Shown here: positions 26,963 through 37,970 of the stretch, piece after piece
Numbering within the stretch: position 1 is the first letter of the stretch
Layout of the letters: each line of letters begins with the position of its first letter
Assembly: GCA_020445605.1 (NCBI GenBank)
Contig: JAGRGH010000050.1
Location: 1 to 64,000 of the forward strand
DNA: 64,000 bases
Source of the DNA: Chromatiales bacterium
GTDB taxonomy: Bacteria; Pseudomonadota; Gammaproteobacteria; JAGRGH01
Direction of reading: 5' to 3'
Translations under genes and position numbers: made by a program
The notes under the pieces: model-generated
Database searches by the model: none
Told to the model about the DNA's origin: nothing
The model's input: only the letters and a program-made list of their open reading frames with translations

Positions 26963-27862
26963 TTTCGGGGCCACCTTGTAGTGCCAGCGACTTCCATCCG
27001 GGCGCACACGGAATCGTTTGTACGACCACAGGTACTGCGCGGGACACTGTCGCACGCACCGCTCGACCGCGGCATTCAGCGCCGTCGCTGAAACGACCGA
27101 ATCGTCCGACCTAATTTCGTCGCCAACGGGGTCGGCATGTAGCCGATAGCCCTCCGCCCGCGCCAGCCGCTGTGCGAAACACGCATACACCGGTGCCGGC
27201 TCACGCCGCGCCAGCGCGGCAACCAAGTTCATGGTCCAGGCCGGGATGCCGAAGAACGGCGCAAAGGTACCAGTGCCACCCTTGGGTTCCTGATCGGGCA
27301 GGATCGCCACGATGGCACCATCGGCAAGCGCCTTGCGCATGGTTGCGACCCCGCGCCGATCGGCGCGGACGAGTTCCAGGCCACCGCCTTTGCGGCCGCT
27401 CACGATGAACTCATCAAGCGCTGAATACTTGCCCGGCTTGTACATCACCACCATGCGCTTGCGGCTGACGATGTACAGGCCCAGGTACTCCCAGGAACCC
27501 AAGTGCGGCGACAGGATGATTGCACCGCCGGGCGCGTTGCAGATCGCGTCGATCGTGTCACGACCCGGCGAGTCGACAGCCAGCGAACGGCGCTTCTCGA
27601 TCGACAGGCGCCATAGCCGCAGCGGTTCAGACATGGCCTTGCCGGTCTCGCGCATACTCTCCTTGAGCATCTGCGCGCGGCTGGCCGCGTCGAGCTTGGG
27701 CCAGCACAGATCGATGTTGATACGCGCGACCCGCCACTCACGAGGCATCAGGCGACGCATCGCGAAAGCGCCCAGCGAAGAACCCAGCGCATGATTCAGC
27801 CGCAGCGGAACGGCGCCCATGGCGTTGGTCGCTACACGTAACAGGGCGTGCCGAAAACCCAC
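26960..27862 (-). CDS. LpxL/HtrB-family lipid A acyltransferase
   Basis: 300 residues of the lysophospholipid/lipid A late acyltransferase family. The HxxxxE catalytic motif is 'SPHLGSWEYLG' (His120, Glu125); 'LPDQEPKGGTGTFAPFFGIP' is the second conserved block. It adds a secondary acyl chain to lipid A at the inner membrane (family knowledge); LpxL versus LpxM cannot be decided. Single gene between soxA and tRNA-Lys. The stop codon overlaps the sox terminator. Confidence 0.9.
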   Translation of the reverse strand: MGFRHALLRVATNAMGAVPLRLNHALGSSLGAFAMRRLMPREWRVARINIDLCWPKLDAASRAQMLKESMRETGKAMSEPLRLWRLSIEKRRSLAVDSPGRDTIDAICNAPGGAIILSPHLGSWEYLGLYIVSRKRMVVMYKPGKYSALDEFIVSGRKGGGLELVRADRRGVATMRKALADGAIVAILPDQEPKGGTGTFAPFFGIPAWTMNLVAALARREPAPVYACFAQRLARAEGYRLHADPVGDEIRSDDSVVSATALNAAVERCVRQCPAQYLWSYKRFRVRPDGSRWHYKVAPK

Positions 27863-27898
27863 GGAGCGGTCCAGGGAGCAAGGAAACGAGGGAATGAG

Positions 27899-27974
27899 TG
27901 GTGGGCCGTGTAGGATTCGAACCTACGACCAATGGATTAAAAATCCACTGCTCTACCGACTGAGCTAACGGCCC
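27899..27974 (-). tRNA. tRNA-Lys (UUU)
   Basis: A 76-nt cloverleaf on the minus strand: acceptor GGGCCGT/ACGGCCC, D arm GCTCAGTCGGTAGAGC, anticodon stem GTGGA/TCCAT with loop TTTTTAA (anticodon TTT), T arm GTAGG-TTCGAAT-CCTAC, discriminator A and encoded CCA. It follows queC as in many gammaproteobacteria. Confidence 0.95.
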
Positions 27975-28145
27975 GCGATTGGCGTCATTTTACGGGATCG
28001 GGTCGCAGATGTCGGACGCATGCCTGCGCCGTTTCGACCGCCCGGGGCGATCGCGCATCGTACTTTCAGCGACTGCGGCGTGCAAACCCCCACTGCTCCG
28101 CGGCGAACCGCACCTCGCCCCTCGCCCGGCGCCGACCGGCCGGAT

Positions 28146-28832
28146 TCATCGGTAGCGGGTCGGATCAGCGATACCCGCGGCCGCAAACCCGGCCCGACGC
28201 AGCCGGCAGGCGTCACAGGTCCCACATGCCCGCCCGTCGTCATCGGCCCGATAGCACGAAACCGTGCGTGAAAAGTCCACGCCGAGCTGCATTCCCAGAC
28301 GAATGATGGCCGCCTTGTCGAGATCGAGGAGCGGTGCCTCGATGCGAATCCTTGCGCCTTCCGCCGTGGCCTTCGTCGCGACCTCGGTCAGGCGCTGAAA
28401 TGCCTCGATGAATGCAGGCCGGCAGTCCGGATAGCCGGAATAATCGACCGCGTTCACGCCGATAAAGATGGCCTCGGCTGCCACGACCTCGGCATATCCG
28501 AGCGCGAGCCCCAGCAGCACGGTGTTGCGCGCCGGCACATAGGTGACGGGGATCCCGTCTGCCGGCTCGTCGGGAACGCGAATTGAAGTGTCGGTGAGTG
28601 CCGAGCCGCCAATCGCCGCGAGATCGACATTCACGACACGATGCTCGACTGCGCCGAGTTGTTGCGCAAGCTGCCGGGCGGCCACGAGTTCCGCATCGTG
28701 ACGTTGGCCGTAGGCGACACTCAGGGCGTGCATTCGATAGCCACGCCTGCGCGCGACCGCCGCGACGGTCGCCGAATCGAGCCCGCCGGACAGTAACACC
28801 ACGGCGCGCGACTGGCCCGCATCAGCGTCCAC
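28146..28832 (-). CDS. queC: 7-cyano-7-deazaguanine synthase
   Basis: About 228 residues. Converts carboxy-deazaguanine to preQ0 with ATP and ammonia, in queuosine synthesis. N-type PP-loop '[15 protein letters not shown]' near the N-terminus and a C-terminal zinc site formed by 'SCYR' and 'CGTCDAC'. GTG start at 28832, overlapping the queE stop region by 11 bases; longer in-frame sequence lies within queE. Placed directly after queE and before tRNA-Lys. Confidence 0.95.
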   Translation of the reverse strand: MDADAGQSRAVVLLSGGLDSATVAAVARRRGYRMHALSVAYGQRHDAELVAARQLAQQLGAVEHRVVNVDLAAIGGSALTDTSIRVPDEPADGIPVTYVPARNTVLLGLALGYAEVVAAEAIFIGVNAVDYSGYPDCRPAFIEAFQRLTEVATKATAEGARIRIEAPLLDLDKAAIIRLGMQLGVDFSRTVSCYRADDDGRACGTCDACRLRRAGFAAAGIADPTRYR

Positions 28833-29499
28833 GTTCGTCGCCCCACAGAAACTTGTGCAACTGGATCTGGAAACGCACGGGCAGGCGGTCACGCACGATC
28901 CAGTCGGCCAGCGTGCGCGGCGCGAGTCCCGGCGTGACGGGCGAAAACAGCACTTCGCAACGCTGCGCAAGCTTGTGCGTTCGTACGAAATCCACGGACC
29001 AGTCGTAGTCCGCAGCATCACAGATCACGAACTTCACCTGATCGAGCGAGCCCAGCAGCGCGAGGTTTTCCAGGCGATTGCGCGCGCACTCCCCAGAACC
29101 CGGCGTTTTCATATCCACGATACGCGCAACGCGCGGGTCGATCGCACTAATATCCAGCGCACCCGACGTCTCGATCGAGACCGCGTAGCCCAGATCACAC
29201 AGCGCACGCGTGAGTTCGAGACTGGCCGGCTGCGCAAGTGGCTCACCGCCAGTGATCGTGACGTGTCGCACGCCGGCATCGGCGACCCGTTCGACGACCG
29301 CCTCGATTCCCATGCGCTCGCCGCCGTGAAACGCATACGCCGTATCACAGTAACCGCAGCGCAACGGGCATCCGGTCAGGCGTACAAAAACGGTCGGCAG
29401 CCCGACGCTGCGGGTCTCGCCCTGGAGGGAAAGAAAGATTTCGGTTACCCGCAGCACACCGGCGACCGCTTTCGTTGCCGGGTGAATGTCGGCCTGCAT
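28822..29499 (-). CDS. queE: 7-carboxy-7-deazaguanine synthase (radical SAM)
   Basis: 225 residues. Rearranges carboxy-tetrahydropterin to 7-carboxy-7-deazaguanine. Radical-SAM cluster motif 'CPLRCGYC' (Cys44, Cys48, Cys51), followed by '[16 protein letters not shown]' (SAM-binding GGE). '[20 protein letters not shown]' at the N-terminus is the QueE signature. Coupled to queC by overlap. It is the last but one gene of the run from ruvC through tol-pal. Confidence 0.95.
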   Translation of the reverse strand: MQADIHPATKAVAGVLRVTEIFLSLQGETRSVGLPTVFVRLTGCPLRCGYCDTAYAFHGGERMGIEAVVERVADAGVRHVTITGGEPLAQPASLELTRALCDLGYAVSIETSGALDISAIDPRVARIVDMKTPGSGECARNRLENLALLGSLDQVKFVICDAADYDWSVDFVRTHKLAQRCEVLFSPVTPGLAPRTLADWIVRDRLPVRFQIQLHKFLWGDERGR

Positions 29500-29566
29500 A
29501 GGAAGGACAGATTATGCGCGGGCCGCCCCATCCACGCGGACGGGCGTCTGCGCGGACCGACCGAAA

Positions 29567-30400
29567 CTAGTGAGCTTCCAGGCGCATGCGGTCGAGGCGC
29601 CGCGAGGCCAGCCGGGCCGCCGTTGAGCCTGGGAAGCGATCTATCACGGTCTGCAGGGCGGTTCGCGCGGCGTCCCACTCCTGCCGGTCGTAATGGATGA
29701 AGCCGATCTTCAGAAAGGCATCCGGGACCTTGGATGTCCCCGGGTAACGCTGTTCGACGCTGCGAAACCGCTCCAGCGCCCGGTCAAAATCACGCGCCAC
29801 GTAGCTGGTCTCCGCCAGCCAGTACTGTGCATTCGGGGCGAGTTTGCTGTTCGGATGGCGCGCCAAGAATGAATCAAACAGTAACCCGGCCCGCTCGTAT
29901 TCCGTGGCCTTGAGTGCGGCAAAGGCATCGCGATACATGGCGTCGGCCGCGGCGTCGTCGTCTGCTCCAACCAGCGGTGCGGATTCAGCGCTATCAGGCG
30001 TGCTCGCAGAGGCGGGCGTACCGACCTCCGTCGGCGGTGGTTCAGCCGGTGTCGCTCCGGCAAGCGGCGGTGCAACCGGAGCCGGCGGGGCCGCGGGTGC
30101 GACCGGCGCTACGGGCGGCGGAGCGCTCCAGTGTGGCGGGGCGGCGGACGCATTGTCGCGTTGAAGCCGGGTCAGCCGTTGGTCCAGGTCGCCGTAGAGG
30201 TCACGCTGGCGCTGTTTGAGGCGTTCGATTTCGTGCCCCTGTAGCTCCACGGTCCCGCGCAGGCGCTGCAGCTCGTCCTGCATCTGCTGCATGCGCAGGA
30301 CCAAGTCCGGCGCAAACGCGTCGTCACCCGGCGCACCCTGCGCGCCGGCGCCGCCGGCGAGCAGGGTCGCAAGGACGCCGAGCGTGACCGAGCGAAGCAT
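29567..30400 (-). CDS. cpoB: CpoB (YbgF), Tol-associated periplasmic protein
   Basis: About 277 residues: signal peptide 'TLGVLATLLAGGAGAQ', N-terminal coiled coil ('MQQMQDELQRLRGTVELQG'), a Pro/Ala-rich linker (about 90-140), then TPR repeats ('YRDAFAALKATEYERAGLLF', 'NAQYWLAETSYVARDFDRAL'). CpoB links PBP1b with the Tol system during constriction. ATG 30400 is used; a GTG six codons upstream is also possible. Last gene of the tol-pal group. Confidence 0.92.
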   Translation of the reverse strand: MLRSVTLGVLATLLAGGAGAQGAPGDDAFAPDLVLRMQQMQDELQRLRGTVELQGHEIERLKQRQRDLYGDLDQRLTRLQRDNASAAPPHWSAPPPVAPVAPAAPPAPVAPPLAGATPAEPPPTEVGTPASASTPDSAESAPLVGADDDAAADAMYRDAFAALKATEYERAGLLFDSFLARHPNSKLAPNAQYWLAETSYVARDFDRALERFRSVEQRYPGTSKVPDAFLKIGFIHYDRQEWDAARTALQTVIDRFPGSTAARLASRRLDRMRLEAH

Positions 30401-30426
30401 CGGAAGCCTGCCTGTCACCCGATCAA

Positions 30427-30996
30427 TCAGCGCTGATAGACGATTTCAACGCGACGGTTCTTCGACCAGGCGCCGTCGTCGTGCCCCGGATCGACCGGCC
30501 GCTCTTCGCCGAAGCTCACAAGTTCGATCTGGCGCTGACCGGCACCATGCGCCGCCATCAGGTTGCCGACCGAGCTCGAACGCCGTTCACCGAGCCCAAT
30601 GTTGTACTCGCGCGTTCCGCGCTCGTCGCAATGCCCTTCGAGGACCACACGCGTGCCCGGATTCTGCGCCAGATACTCGGCGTGGGCCGCAACGACATCG
30701 CGGTATTCGCTGCGAATCGACGATGAGTCGAAATCGAAATAGATCACGCGCTGGGCGAGCACGCTGGTCGGATCCTCGAGCGGATCGATCTGTACGCCGC
30801 CCGGGCGTTGCGCACCGCTGGTCGTCACTCCATCGCCCGTCGTCCCCGAACCGCTGCCAGAACCACCACCGGTTACCGGTGCCGGCGCGCTGCTTGACGA
30901 TCCACCGTCGCCATCCTTGTCACCCGTGGTGCTGCAACCACCGAGCACGAGTGCCCCGGTCACGATGGCCAGGCCCACTAGCTTGGAAAACTTCAT
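30427..30996 (-). CDS. pal: Pal, peptidoglycan-associated lipoprotein
   Basis: A 189-residue outer-membrane lipoprotein. Lipobox 'LVLGGC' with lipidated Cys21, a Gly/Ser-rich tether (about 22-65), and an OmpA-like domain with 'VIYFDFDSSSIR', 'EGHCDERGTREYNIGLGERR' and 'WSKNRRVEIVY', which bind peptidoglycan diaminopimelate. It interacts with TolB. ATG at 30996 chosen; the preceding codon is also ATG. Confidence 0.96.
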   Translation of the reverse strand: MKFSKLVGLAIVTGALVLGGCSTTGDKDGDGGSSSSAPAPVTGGGSGSGSGTTGDGVTTSGAQRPGGVQIDPLEDPTSVLAQRVIYFDFDSSSIRSEYRDVVAAHAEYLAQNPGTRVVLEGHCDERGTREYNIGLGERRSSSVGNLMAAHGAGQRQIELVSFGEERPVDPGHDDGAWSKNRRVEIVYQR

Positions 30997-31110
30997 CAAC
31001 GTACTCCTCTTCTGGTGTTCACAGCCGGCAGGCGACGCCCCGGAGAGCCAGTACCGGGTCGTGTGTCATCGGCCGAATGAAATGGGTCAAAGGTTGAATT
31101 CCGCGGCAGG

Positions 31111-32427
31111 TTACCGGCTGCGCAAATAGGGACCCCAGACCGGCTCCTGCACGCTGCCGGCCTGTAAGGCCAATCGTTGCTGGACACGACCGTCGACCGA
31201 CGTTGCCGCCAGCACCCCTCGGTCGCCCGCTTGAGTCGCATAAATTAGCATGGTGCCGTTCGGCGCGAAACTCGGCGACTCATCCAAATGTCCGTCGGTG
31301 AGCACCTGGCTCTGCCCCGTGGCCAGGTTCATGACGGCAATCCGGAACGCCCCGTCCTCGCGATGCACAAAGGCCAGCTCCTTGCCGTCGGGCGAAAACC
31401 GGCCGCGCGCATTGTAATCGCCGTCGAAGGTGATCCGTTCAGGTTCGCCGCCCTGGGCCGAAATCCGGTAGAGCTGCGGCCCACCGCCGCGGTCGGAGGT
31501 GAAGATCAGGGAGCGACCATCCGGCGCCCAGTCCGGTTCGGTATCGATCGCGTAGTGGTCGGTCAGCCGGCGCAGCCGTTGCGTGGCGACCTCCATGACG
31601 TAGATATCGGGATTGCGCTGCTTGGAAAGCGTCAGCGCCAGCTGTCGGCCATCCGGAGACCACACCGGTGCGCCATTGATGCCCTTGAACGAGGCCAGCC
31701 GCACGCGTCGGCCCGTGTAGACCTCCTGCATGTGGATCGACGAACGCCCGCCCTCGAAGCTGACGTAGGCCAGTCGTTCGCCGTCCGGCGACCAGCTCGG
31801 CGACATGATCGGGTCGCGCGAGGTCAGAATCGTCTGCGGGTTATAACCGTCGACATCCGCCACATGCAGCGAGTGGACCCGTGACTGCACGGCGCCCGAC
31901 ACGGTCACGTAGGCGATCCGAGTGGCGAACGCGCCCTTTTCGCCGGTGATCTTCTCGTACACCCAGTCGGCGATATGGTGGGCCGTGGGACGCAGATCGG
32001 CGGCCGAGGTCGGTATGCGCGCGCCAACCATCAGCTCGCCGCGCAGCACATCGAACAGCCGAAAGAACACGTCATAGCCACCGGCCGGGGCCGGGGTGAT
32101 TTCGCCAATCAGCAGATATTCGCGGCGCATGATGCGCCAGTCGCGAAAGTCCACGTCCTCGGCGCTCGTCGGATAGGCGAGCATGTCGACCCGGCGCAGG
32201 GCATCGAAGCGCCCGGAGCGCACCAGATCGGCCTCGACGATCTCCGCAACGTCCAGTTGCGGTTTCGGGCCATCGGAACGCCAGCCGAACGGCACGATCG
32301 CGACCGGGGTCGCGCGAACCTCGCCCTTGGTGATGCGAATTTCGAGTTCGGCCCGTGCGGTAGCCAGGCCAAACAGGCCCCACGCCAGGACCACAGCCCC
32401 TGCCAAAATATTTTTGAATTTCAACAC
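31111..32427 (-). CDS. tolB: TolB, periplasmic beta-propeller
   Basis: 438 residues: signal peptide ending '[15 protein letters not shown]', N-terminal alpha/beta domain with '[12 protein letters not shown]', then a six-bladed propeller with repeated 'SPDG' turns ('[14 protein letters not shown]', '[13 protein letters not shown]', '[14 protein letters not shown]', '[13 protein letters not shown]'). TolB shuttles between TolA and Pal. Ends '[15 protein letters not shown]' as in orthologues. Confidence 0.96.
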   Translation of the reverse strand: MLKFKNILAGAVVLAWGLFGLATARAELEIRITKGEVRATPVAIVPFGWRSDGPKPQLDVAEIVEADLVRSGRFDALRRVDMLAYPTSAEDVDFRDWRIMRREYLLIGEITPAPAGGYDVFFRLFDVLRGELMVGARIPTSAADLRPTAHHIADWVYEKITGEKGAFATRIAYVTVSGAVQSRVHSLHVADVDGYNPQTILTSRDPIMSPSWSPDGERLAYVSFEGGRSSIHMQEVYTGRRVRLASFKGINGAPVWSPDGRQLALTLSKQRNPDIYVMEVATQRLRRLTDHYAIDTEPDWAPDGRSLIFTSDRGGGPQLYRISAQGGEPERITFDGDYNARGRFSPDGKELAFVHREDGAFRIAVMNLATGQSQVLTDGHLDESPSFAPNGTMLIYATQAGDRGVLAATSVDGRVQQRLALQAGSVQEPVWGPYLRSR

Positions 32428-32428
32428 G

Positions 32429-33382
32429 CTAGAGCAACTCCTTCGGGTCGAACACGAACCTCAGTTCGCGAAAAGCGGCCGCGAGCTTCGGATCACCCGG
32501 CACCGGCAGCGGATCGGCGGCATAGATCGCCTTCTCGACCGAGTCATCGAAATGTACATCACCGCTGCCGCGCACGACCGCGACCGAAAGCACGGTCCCC
32601 GCAGTGTTCAAACGTACACTGACTTCGGCGACCCGACCAGTCACGTCGCCGGCAGGCAGACGCCAGTTTCTGTGCATCTTTTGCTGGATCAGCCATTTGT
32701 ATCGTGCGATTTCGGTCTGATTGCGCTGTTCCTCTTCGGCGGCCAATGCCTCGGCGAGTTCCGCCTCGCGCGCGGCACGGGCCTCGGCCTCGGCTATACG
32801 CTTGCGCTCGGCCTCCGCCTTGGCCTCGGCCAGCTTTTTGGCCTCTTCCTCGGCGCGACGCTTCTTTTCGGCCTCTATCTGGCGTTTTTTCTCCGCCTCG
32901 GCCTGGCGCTTCTTTTCCGCCTCGGCCTGTTTCTTGACCTGTTCCTCGGCGGCCTGCTTCTTTTCGGCCTCGACGCGCTTTTTCTCCTTTTCCGCGGCGA
33001 TCCGCTGTTTTTCTACCTCGGCACGCTTTTTGGCCTCGTCTTCGGCGCGGCGCTTCTTTTCGAGCTCGGCCCGCTTTTTGGCTTCTTGTTCGGCACGCCG
33101 CTGCTTTTCGAGCTCGGCCCGTTTGCGCGCCTCCTCGTCTGCACGGCGCTTCTTTTCCGCCTCGGCCCGCTTGCGCGCCTCTTCGGCCAGACGCCTTTTT
33201 TCCGCTTCGGCCCGCGCCTTCGAGTCGTCGACCACGACCTGCGCCTGAATCACGGGCGTCCGCGTGCCGGTGTGACGCTCGAACATCTGCCAGCCGCCGA
33301 ACAGCAGCAGCCCGATGACGGCGGCGTGCAGCAGGATCGCAACGGCGAAGGCCCACGCGCGTGGGCGTGCGGGTCGGTTCAT
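32429..33382 (-). CDS. tolA: TolA, inner-membrane spanning subunit
   Basis: 317 residues: one N-terminal membrane helix ('[20 protein letters not shown]'), a long Lys/Glu/Ala-rich helical domain (about 50-215) made of repeats such as '[17 protein letters not shown]', and a C-terminal domain ending '[13 protein letters not shown]'. It spans the periplasm to contact TolB-Pal, powered by TolQR. Repeat-rich DNA here may be prone to length variation. It overlaps tolR by four bases. Confidence 0.95.
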   Translation of the reverse strand: MNRPARPRAWAFAVAILLHAAVIGLLLFGGWQMFERHTGTRTPVIQAQVVVDDSKARAEAEKRRLAEEARKRAEAEKKRRADEEARKRAELEKQRRAEQEAKKRAELEKKRRAEDEAKKRAEVEKQRIAAEKEKKRVEAEKKQAAEEQVKKQAEAEKKRQAEAEKKRQIEAEKKRRAEEEAKKLAEAKAEAERKRIAEAEARAAREAELAEALAAEEEQRNQTEIARYKWLIQQKMHRNWRLPAGDVTGRVAEVSVRLNTAGTVLSVAVVRGSGDVHFDDSVEKAIYAADPLPVPGDPKLAAAFRELRFVFDPKELL

Positions 33383-33806
33383 CGCACCGGCAGTGGCGGT
33401 TCGGTCACCAGCCCGACGCTCGGGGCACCGGCGGCCTGAATCAGCAGCATCGCCTCGGTCACTTTCCCATATGCGACCCGACGATCGCCCTTCACCATGA
33501 TCGGAGTTTTGGGTTCCACGCGCAGCACCGCCGCAATGCGTTCGCGGATCGTATCGCCGTCCGCCGGTTTGCCCTTGGCTTCGCCGATGTCGATGTACAG
33601 ATTGCCGTCCGCATCGACGGAAACCACGACCGGATCAAGCGACTCCGGCGGCAGCGGTTCGGCACTGGCCTGCGGCAGTTCAACCTCCACGCCCTGGGTC
33701 AGCAGCGGCGCGGTGACCATGAAGATCACCAGCAGCACGAGCATGACGTCGATATACGGCACGACGTTGATCTCGGACATCAGCCGGCGCCGGCCGTAGC
33801 GCGAAC

Positions 33807-33810
<4 letters not shown>
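33379..33810 (-). CDS. tolR: TolR, proton-motive-force subunit
   Basis: 143 residues of the ExbD/TolR family. 'MSEINVVPYIDVMLVLLVIF' holds the conserved Asp of the single membrane helix that takes part in proton translocation with TolQ. The periplasmic domain ends in strands 'PIMVKGDRRVAYGKVTEAML'. Four-base overlaps on both sides with tolQ and tolA indicate one transcript with coupled translation. Confidence 0.96.
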
Positions 33811-34475
<665 letters not shown>

Positions 34476-34880
34476 TTAACTGATGATTCCGTTGCGAACT
34501 GATTCGGGGATCGGACACGGCGTGAAGGCGTCCGCATCCACACAGGCCACGGTAAAAACGCCCTCGACGCACAGGCTGTCGGCGACGCTGACGCGCTGGT
34601 GAAACACCAGACTCGCACGACGCGGCGGGTCCACGCGGACGCTCACCCTGAGTTCGTCGTCCAGCCGCGCCGGTCGACGATACCGGATCTGCGCGTCGCG
34701 AACGGCGAACAGAATACCGTGTTCCGCACGCAAAGCCGTCTGCTCCAGACCACGCGCTCGCAGCCACTCGGTCCTCGCCCGCTCCATGTACTGCAGGTAG
34801 CGCGCGTAGTAGACAACACCGCCCGCATCGGTGTCTTCGTAGTAGACGCGAAGCGGCATCGAGAAGTCGCTATCAGGCAT
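34476..34880 (-). CDS. ybgC: YbgC, acyl-CoA thioesterase of the tol-pal cluster
   Basis: A 134-residue hot-dog thioesterase. 'RVYYEDTDAGGVVYYARYLQ' holds the catalytic Asp of the 4-hydroxybenzoyl-CoA thioesterase type. In tol-pal operons YbgC is the usual first gene and acts on short acyl-CoA or acyl-ACP linked to phospholipid metabolism. The stop codon immediately precedes the tolQ start. Confidence 0.94.
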   Translation of the reverse strand: MPDSDFSMPLRVYYEDTDAGGVVYYARYLQYMERARTEWLRARGLEQTALRAEHGILFAVRDAQIRYRRPARLDDELRVSVRVDPPRRASLVFHQRVSVADSLCVEGVFTVACVDADAFTPCPIPESVRNGIIS

Positions 34881-34929
34881 CGGGCGAGCGCCAATCTCCG
34901 GTCTCTAGAACCACGACCGAACCGGAAGT

Positions 34930-35979
34930 TCACGCACCATTACGGTGCTCCTGTTCAAACAGCCCGCCCTGCGAACCCCCTGCGGGCGCCGGCAGGCCCA
35001 GGTGCAGGTAGGCGCTGCGCGTGGCGACCCGCCCGCGCGGCGTGCGCATCAGGTAGCCCTGCTGAATCAGGTACGGCTCGATCAGGTCCTCGAGCGTGTC
35101 GCGTTCCTCGCCGAGCGCCGCGGCCAGATTGTCAATGCCGACCGGACCGCCATCGAACTTGATGGCGATGGCCTCGAGCAGCTTGCGGTCCAGCGCGTCG
35201 AACCCGGCCGCGTCCACGTCGAGCATGCGCAGGGCCGCATCGGCGACACGGGCGTCGACATGGCCACCGGCCCGGACCTCGGCAAAGTCGCGGACCCGTC
35301 GCAGCAGACGGTTCGCGATACGTGGCGTCCCGCGCGACCGCCGCGCAATCTCGCCGGCGCCGTTCGGATCGATGCCGATGCTCAGCAGGCCGGCCGAACG
35401 CGTGACGATGCGGCTCAGCTCGGCCGGATCATAAAACTCCAGCCGTTGCACAATGCCGAACCGGTCGCGCAGCGGTGAGGTCAACAGTCCGGCCCGGGTG
35501 GTCGCACCGACCAGGGTGAACGGCGCCAGATCGAGTTTGATGGATCGCGCCGCAGGGCCCTCGCCGATGACGATATCGAGCTGGTAGTCCTCCAGCGCCG
35601 GGTACAGAACCTCCTCTACAGCCGGACTCAGCCGATGAATCTCGTCGACGAACAGGACGTCGTTGGGTTCGAGGTTCGTCAGCAGCGCGGCCAGATCGCC
35701 CGCGCGCTCGATCACGGGACCGGAGGTCTGGCGCAGGTTCACACCGAGCTCGTGCGCGATGATGTGCGCGAGCGTGGTCTTGCCGAGCCCGGGCGGACCG
35801 AAAATCAGCACATGGTCGAGCGCCTCGGACCGCCGCCGCGCGGCCTCTATGAACAGACCCATCTGCTCGTGCACCCCGGGCTGGCCGATGTAGTCGGCGA
35901 GCCGGCGCGGCCGCAGGGTGCGGTCGACGCGGTCTTCGTCCGGGGTGCTCGACGCACTGACGACACGTTCGTCACGCAC
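34930..35979 (-). CDS. ruvB: RuvB, Holliday junction branch-migration ATPase
   Basis: 349 residues: Walker A '[12 protein letters not shown]', Walker B '[20 protein letters not shown]', sensor and Arg-finger regions ('[18 protein letters not shown]'), and the winged-helix C-terminal domain '[17 protein letters not shown]'. Hexamers pump DNA through the RuvA tetramer. It overlaps ruvA by 8 bases. Confidence 0.97.
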   Translation of the reverse strand: MRDERVVSASSTPDEDRVDRTLRPRRLADYIGQPGVHEQMGLFIEAARRRSEALDHVLIFGPPGLGKTTLAHIIAHELGVNLRQTSGPVIERAGDLAALLTNLEPNDVLFVDEIHRLSPAVEEVLYPALEDYQLDIVIGEGPAARSIKLDLAPFTLVGATTRAGLLTSPLRDRFGIVQRLEFYDPAELSRIVTRSAGLLSIGIDPNGAGEIARRSRGTPRIANRLLRRVRDFAEVRAGGHVDARVADAALRMLDVDAAGFDALDRKLLEAIAIKFDGGPVGIDNLAAALGEERDTLEDLIEPYLIQQGYLMRTPRGRVATRSAYLHLGLPAPAGGSQGGLFEQEHRNGA

Positions 35980-36568
35980 GACCGGCCACCTGCTTCAGGG
36001 ACTGACGGATCAGTTCGTCGCTGCCATTCGCGCCTTGTTCGGCGGCAACGGCCACCATGCGGTCCGCCTCGCTGGCGCGATAGCCCAGGGCGATCAGCGC
36101 GCTGACCGCGTCGCGACGCGCGATTCCGGCCTGGTCCGTGGGTGCGGGTCCCAATTCCGCGCTGGGTGCCAGCGCCCCGTCGCGAAGTTCCATGACCAGT
36201 CGCTGAGCGGTCTTTTTGCCAACGCCGGGCAGCCGTGTGAGGGTCGCCGAATCACCGGTTTCGACACAACGCTCGAAATCGGCAACGCTGAGCCCCGAAA
36301 GCACCGCCAGCGCGAGTTTGGCGCCTACACCGCTGACCTTGATCAGCGAACGAAACAGACGCCTTTCGGCCAGCGACGCAAACCCGAACAGCAGGTGAGC
36401 GTCGTCGCGCACGGCGAGATGGGTATGCAGGTGCACCGGCTGGCCGATCGCTGGCATCGCGAAGCAGGTCGACATGGGCGCTTCGATTTCATAGCCCACG
36501 CCGTTGACCTCCACGAGCAGCCACGGTGGCTGCTTTGCCATGAGCGTGCCGCGCAGCGAACCGATCAA
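35972..36568 (-). CDS. ruvA: RuvA, Holliday junction binding protein
   Basis: 198 residues with OB-fold N-terminus ('[20 protein letters not shown]'), tandem helix-hairpin-helix motifs ('[18 protein letters not shown]' and '[20 protein letters not shown]') and the C-terminal RuvB-binding helical domain ('[20 protein letters not shown]'). Lies between ruvC and ruvB in the standard order with a 6-bp gap to ruvC. Confidence 0.97.
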   Translation of the reverse strand: MIGSLRGTLMAKQPPWLLVEVNGVGYEIEAPMSTCFAMPAIGQPVHLHTHLAVRDDAHLLFGFASLAERRLFRSLIKVSGVGAKLALAVLSGLSVADFERCVETGDSATLTRLPGVGKKTAQRLVMELRDGALAPSAELGPAPTDQAGIARRDAVSALIALGYRASEADRMVAVAAEQGANGSDELIRQSLKQVAGRA

Positions 36569-36574
36569 GCGTCC

Positions 36575-37072
36575 CTACCCCGCGCCGTGCGCGCGCAGTC
36601 GGCCGCGCAGACCCTGACCATGTGCATGATGCACGGCGATGGCGAGTGCGTCGGCCGCATCCGACTCCGGTTCGGCTGCAAGCGCGAGCAGCCGGGCGAC
36701 CATCTGTGCGACCTGCCCCTTTTCGGCGGCGCCATAGCCCGCGATGCCCTGTTTGACCTCGCGCGGGGTGTATTCACTGATCGGCAGCCGATGTGCAACC
36801 ACCGCACAGATCGCCGCGCCGCGCGCATGCCCCAGCCGCAGCGCGGAATCCACATTGCGGTGCACGAACACCCGCTCGATCGCGATCTCCTGCGGAGCGA
36901 AGTCGTCGATGACCGTGTTCAAGCCTGAAAAAATTCCCGCCAAACGCAGATTGAAGTCCCGACCATCCAGACGCAGACAACCATGTGCGACATGCCGCAA
37001 CCGTCCTGCTTCGTAGTCGATCACGCCGTAGCCGGTGACACGCGATCCCGGGTCGATTCCGAGGATGCGCAC
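36575..37072 (-). CDS. ruvC: RuvC, Holliday junction resolvase
   Basis: 165 residues of RNase H fold. Acidic active-site residues lie in 'ILGIDPGSRVTGYGVID' (Asp7), in 'PQEIAIERVFVH' (Glu) and in 'ESDAADALAIAVHHAH' (two Asp). It cuts junctions in the RuvABC resolvasome. It follows yebC after 11 bp. Confidence 0.97.
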   Translation of the reverse strand: MRILGIDPGSRVTGYGVIDYEAGRLRHVAHGCLRLDGRDFNLRLAGIFSGLNTVIDDFAPQEIAIERVFVHRNVDSALRLGHARGAAICAVVAHRLPISEYTPREVKQGIAGYGAAEKGQVAQMVARLLALAAEPESDAADALAIAVHHAHGQGLRGRLRAHGAG

Positions 37073-37083
37073 ACGCGTATCGC

Positions 37084-37830
37084 TCAGGCCGTCTCGGCGA
37101 GCGCGGCCTCGTCGAATTCGGCGTTCGAATAGACGTTCTGCACATCGTCGAGATCTTCGAGCATCTCGAGCATGCGCAGCAATGCGGGCGCCTGTTCGCC
37201 ATCCACCGCGACGGCCGTGGCCGCGCGCATGGTCTGCTCGGATTCATCGGGCACCAGACCGGCAGCGTTCATGGCATCGAGTACGGCGTGAAACTGTTCG
37301 GGCGCGGTGATCACTTCAATGGAACCGTCATCGTTGGTGGCCACGTCCTGCGCACCCGCCTCGATCGCCGCTTCCATGATCGCGTCCTCGTCACTGTCCG
37401 CCGGGTAATACAGCACGCCTTGCGCCGAAAACAGGTAGGCAACCGAACCATCGGTGCCGAGATTTCCGCCGTTTTTCGCAAACGCATGGCGAACATCCGC
37501 CACGGTCCGCTGACGGTTATCGGTCAGACAGTCGACGATCACCGCCACCCCGCCCGGACCGTAGCCCTCATAGCGGAGCTGCTCGTAGCTCGCGCCGTCC
37601 ATATCGCCCGAGCCGCGTTTGATTGCGCGTTCGACGGTGTCCCTGGACATGTTGTTCGCATAGGCCTTGTCGATCGCCGCGCGCAGGCGCGGGTTGGACG
37701 CCGGGTCCGGACCGGTTTCGCGCGTGGAGATCGTGATCTCGCGAATCAGCTTCGTGAACAGCTTGCCGCGACGGGCGTCCTGGGCGCCCTTGCGAAAGCG
37801 GATATTGGCCCATTTGCTGTGACCGGCCAT
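37084..37830 (-). CDS. yebC: YebC/PmpR-family protein
   Basis: 248 residues beginning '[20 protein letters not shown]', the family signature; '[20 protein letters not shown]' and '[18 protein letters not shown]' are the central blocks. Long YebC proteins are described as transcriptional regulators, and family members also relieve ribosome stalling at proline-rich stretches. ATG 37830 is clear from the conserved N-terminus. Upstream of ruvC as in most gammaproteobacteria. Confidence 0.95.
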   Translation of the reverse strand: MAGHSKWANIRFRKGAQDARRGKLFTKLIREITISTRETGPDPASNPRLRAAIDKAYANNMSRDTVERAIKRGSGDMDGASYEQLRYEGYGPGGVAVIVDCLTDNRQRTVADVRHAFAKNGGNLGTDGSVAYLFSAQGVLYYPADSDEDAIMEAAIEAGAQDVATNDDGSIEVITAPEQFHAVLDAMNAAGLVPDESEQTMRAATAVAVDGEQAPALLRMLEMLEDLDDVQNVYSNAEFDEAALAETA

Positions 37831-37970
37831 GAGAATACCGAATGAGTGGGGAGCGACTGGCTCCGGATGGCGGGCCAGTTTATCACCGCCCAGAGGCGCA
37901 TTCAGCGGCGCAACGCCCTCCAAACCGGCAGGCACCGGGCAGCGCGTGTCCGGCGCCGAAACCTGTTGAC

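Noticed and set aside
32700-33240. Repetitive Lys/Glu/Ala coding DNA suggesting a tandem repeat element
   Set aside because: It is the normal helical domain of TolA with in-frame repeats.
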